A DNA stretch of 64,000 nucleotides. It comes from CAVTUU01 sp045804965 (GTDB lineage Bacteria > Chloroflexota > Chloroflexia > Thermomicrobiales > UBA6265). The position numbers and the translations under genes were made by a program. The number at the start of each line of letters is the position of its first letter. Position 1 is the first letter of the stretch. The stretch spans positions 186,001 to 250,000 of the forward strand of contig JBJMMD010000047.1 of assembly GCA_045804965.1 (NCBI GenBank), given 5' to 3'. Positions 61,808-64,000 of the stretch are shown here, in pieces. A model generated the notes under the pieces. It was given only the letters and a program-made list of their open reading frames with translations. It was not told the origin of the DNA and did not search any database.

Positions 61808-62032
61808 ATGATCAACGGTGATCAGCTCGGATCGGTGAGCATGAATCAGTCTGGCGGTTTGGTCGTTCCGTTCTTAGTCGGCACAATAGTTGGCGGCATC
61901 GCTGGCGCCGTGGCGGGCACGTTGCTTTGCGAGCAGACCACGCACATCGCGTCATCACTGCTGAGCATTCTTGATCGCCGACTCAACGAATCTGAACGAG
62001 AACGACTTCGATTCGAGCTCTTGCTTCAGTAA
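61808..62032 (+). CDS. Small membrane protein (74 residues)
   Basis: One Gly/Ala-rich membrane helix (LVVPFLVGTIVGGIAGAVAG, about residues 18-38) is followed by an amphipathic charged C-terminus (SILDRRLNESERERLRFE). The helix has glycine-zipper spacing like YtxH/Gly-zipper proteins. It is 64 bases after rsfS. No function is known. Confidence 0.6.
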   Translation: MINGDQLGSVSMNQSGGLVVPFLVGTIVGGIAGAVAGTLLCEQTTHIASSLLSILDRRLNESERERLRFELLLQ

Positions 62033-62048
62033 CATCGGCGATGATTGA

Positions 62049-63155
62049 CTAACTGCTTGAGTGAGGCAGTTTGATCGACTCGTCGCCGGCTAGGCCGCGC
62101 TTTTCCCGATCCCGAATCGCCATAACGCCGATTGTTCCCAGAAGGATCATGCCAACTGCGCCGATGAGTGCCGCTTTGACGACACGATCACTCAGCAACA
62201 ACGAAGCCAAGCCGAAGAACGCCGAGATACCTGAGACAAAAAGAACGATTTGCGCTTGCGTCCATCCCGCATCAAGCAGACGGTGATGCAGGTGACCACG
62301 ATCCGCGGTGTATGGCGCCCGGCCGTGGCTGATCCGGTAGAAAATAACCCAGGCAACATCGAGTATCGGCAAGCCAAGTGCGAGTAGCGCCGTCGCAATC
62401 TTAGCCCCGCCGATGATCGAAATGATGGCAAGCGCGAAACCCAGAAAGTTGGCCCCTGCATCGCCGAGAATAATCTTCGCCGGATACCAATTGAAAACCA
62501 GGAATCCGATTACCGCCGCTGCCAACGCGAGCGGTAGAAGTGAAATCGTGAATTGCGGCGCGCTTCGCGGCCAGAAATAGGTATGAGCAAAGAGCACACC
62601 GCACGCGACAAGGGTCACTGAGGACGCGAGCCCGTCAAGACCGTCGACCCAGTTAATGGTATTCATCATGCCGACGATCCAGAACGTCGTGAACGCGACA
62701 GCAAAAATGGCGGGAAGCTTGACCTCGCCCGCGAGTGGCGCGTTGAATGTGTTGATGACAATGCCGTGATTTGGCCCCTGAATGCGAGGTAGCACGACTA
62801 TCGCGGCGGCGCCGACCTGCGAAAGCAGTTTCGGAAATGGCGACATGCCAAAAATATCGTCGTACAGCATGACGCCGGTCACCACCGCCGACGCACCCAA
62901 GAGCAGCACAAGCCGCTCGATCTCAGGCTTATTTCGCGGCACGTCGAGCGTGAACGTAATCAACACACCAATTGTGAACGCGAGGAAGACCGCGGCTCCT
63001 CCCGCGCGGGGAACGGCGATTTGGTGAACGCGTCTGGGACCGGGCTGGTCAAGGAGACCGAGCCTTTTGGCGACGAAAATGGCTCGCGAAACGAAGCACA
63101 GCGCCGTGCCCAACGTCACTCCAAAAACGGTGAGCGCGATCAGGGCGTGGTTCAT
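62049..63155 (-). CDS. Undecaprenyl-phosphate glycosyl-1-phosphate transferase (WecA/TagO type)
   Basis: The 368-residue protein has about 11 membrane helices and the MraY/WecA superfamily loops: DDIFGM (Asp pair for Mg), NTINWVDGLDGLASSV, GDAGANFLGF, and the WecA/TagO-specific DRGHLHHRLLDAGW, which separates it from MraY. It transfers a sugar-1-phosphate, typically GlcNAc, from UDP to undecaprenyl phosphate and starts teichoic acid, arabinogalactan-like or O-antigen polymers. The gene sits 18 bases downstream of glyA on the same strand. Confidence 0.92.
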   Translation of the reverse strand: MNHALIALTVFGVTLGTALCFVSRAIFVAKRLGLLDQPGPRRVHQIAVPRAGGAAVFLAFTIGVLITFTLDVPRNKPEIERLVLLLGASAVVTGVMLYDDIFGMSPFPKLLSQVGAAAIVVLPRIQGPNHGIVINTFNAPLAGEVKLPAIFAVAFTTFWIVGMMNTINWVDGLDGLASSVTLVACGVLFAHTYFWPRSAPQFTISLLPLALAAAVIGFLVFNWYPAKIILGDAGANFLGFALAIISIIGGAKIATALLALGLPILDVAWVIFYRISHGRAPYTADRGHLHHRLLDAGWTQAQIVLFVSGISAFFGLASLLLSDRVVKAALIGAVGMILLGTIGVMAIRDREKRGLAGDESIKLPHSSS

Positions 63156-63173
63156 TGCAGTCCGAGCCCGAGG

Positions 63174-64000
63174 CTAATAGTCGGAATCGTCGACGCCGGG
63201 CACCGGAAAACGCGCCGTCATCACTTGCACTTCGTCTGCGGCCCGAGAGAGGATTCGTTCGTCTTCCGGTGCGTTCAACACGTCACAGATGAGCCGAGCG
63301 ATTCGATTCATTTCGTCTTCGCCAAATCCGCGTGTGGTGACGGCGGGTGAGCCAACGCGGATGCCGCTCGCTTGTGTTGGAGGCCGAGTATCCCCGGGAA
63401 TCGTGTTCTTATTGACGGTGATGCCGACCCTCTCCAGCACGCGTTCGGCTTGCTTGCCACTTAATCCGAGCGCTCCAACATCAACCAACATAAGGTGCGT
63501 GTCGGTACCGCCGGAGATGATCGGCAGTCCGCCCTGGGTCAGGCCTTCGGCCAAGGACTTGGCGTTGTCGACGACCCGGCGGGCATAGTCCTTGAATTCT
63601 GGTTGCAATGCTTCGCCAAAGGCAACGGCCTTGCCCGCGATGACATGCATCAGCGGTCCGCCTTGGAGACCAGGAAATACAGTTTTGTCGATCGCTTTCG
63701 CGTATTCCTCGTTAGTGAGAATCATCCCGCCGCGCGGTCCGCGCAACGTTTTGTGAGTCGTCGTCATTGTCACATGCGCATGCTGAATCGGCGAGGGATG
63801 AAATCCCGCGGCGATCAGTCCCGCCGGGTGCGCGATGTCGGCGAAGAGAAAGGCGCCGACTTCGTCCGCGATGCCACGAAACCGGGCAAAGTCTATGGTT
63901 CTGCTGTAGGCGCTCGCGCCGGCGATGATCCCTTTCGGCCGAACTTCTTTGGCGATTGTTAGAACATTGTCGAAGTCAATCAAGCCACTCTGCGGATCGA
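63174..64000 (-). CDS. glyA: Serine hydroxymethyltransferase (C-terminal part; cut by window edge)
   Basis: About 275 residues of the C-terminal two thirds are present. The PLP Lys is in TTTHKTLRGPRGG; FADIAHPAGLIAAG, FPGLQGGPLMHVIAGKAVA and NKNTIPGDTRPP are typical. The frame is open through the last base of the window, so the start lies outside. The enzyme interconverts serine and glycine with tetrahydrofolate. Confidence 0.96.
   Translation of the reverse strand, partial: DPQSGLIDFDNVLTIAKEVRPKGIIAGASAYSRTIDFARFRGIADEVGAFLFADIAHPAGLIAAGFHPSPIQHAHVTMTTTHKTLRGPRGGMILTNEEYAKAIDKTVFPGLQGGPLMHVIAGKAVAFGEALQPEFKDYARRVVDNAKSLAEGLTQGGLPIISGGTDTHLMLVDVGALGLSGKQAERVLERVGITVNKNTIPGDTRPPTQASGIRVGSPAVTTRGFGEDEMNRIARLICDVLNAPEDERILSRAADEVQVMTARFPVPGVDDSDY

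Noticed and set aside
1..64000. CRISPR arrays, transposases, integrases, phage genes
   Set aside because: No regular spaced repeats and no matching protein motifs were found on either strand.

Overview
The window reads as chromosomal DNA from a free-living bacterium, most likely an uncultured member of the Chloroflexota near the Thermomicrobia. That placement is inference. It rests on two giant membrane proteins of the YYY (Chlor_Arch_YYY/DUF2298) type, a divergent second EF-G, Hanks kinases fused to beta-propellers, a MurE/FemX pair suited to a Gram-positive-style wall, and frequent GTG/TTG starts. Almost all of it is dense housekeeping sequence with short gaps. No CRISPR array, insertion sequence, phage or plasmid gene was seen. 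Putative sigma-70 promoters repeatedly use the -10 hexamer TATACT.

Layout. 0-4 kb: an M20 peptidase, a secreted lysozyme-fold protein, an altered SprT-like metalloprotein and an atypical receiver protein. 4-9.6 kb (minus strand): a phosphate regulon in the order regulator, pstS, pstC, pstA, pstB, phoU, preceded by an array of seven 11-bp-spaced boxes. 9.7-13.1 kb: ctpA, coaX and an M42 aminopeptidase. 13.4-19 kb (plus): an EF-G paralogue, an RNase HI-like protein, tRNA-Val, a DD-carboxypeptidase, and the main sigma factor behind a terminated leader RNA. 19-29 kb: fabF, holA, rpsT, murJ, lepA, mazG fused to a methylase, and aspS. 29-35.3 kb (minus): a tightly packed run of a 40-residue protein, a 575-residue unknown, a HEAT protein, FemX, MurE and a secreted propeller. 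35.6-45.8 kb: tatA, a kinase fused to a PQQ propeller, lepB, a bifunctional nuclease, nuoEF, an ornithine-cyclodeaminase relative, an SH3 protein and tyrA. 46.5-49.2 kb: an E1-like enzyme, a cysteine-desulfurase-like enzyme and a membrane protein. 49.2-57.1 kb: fmt and two YYY proteins. 57.2-61.3 kb: three tRNA genes around a gene-poor, decayed stretch. 61.3-64 kb: rsfS, a small membrane protein, a WecA/TagO-type transferase and glyA, which is cut by the window edge.

How the parts work together. The pst/phoU block is a self-contained phosphate uptake and sensing unit, but its histidine kinase is not here. MurE, FemX, MurJ, the DD-carboxypeptidase, the TagO/WecA-type transferase and the YYY proteins concern the cell envelope. 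LepA, EF-G2, AspS, Fmt, RsfS, S20 and the tRNAs concern translation. The least explained parts are the 32.5-35.3 kb cluster, the YYY pair, the sulfur-chemistry cluster without a visible carrier protein, and the RNA leader of the sigma gene. All assignments come from reading motifs by eye; no database search was run.
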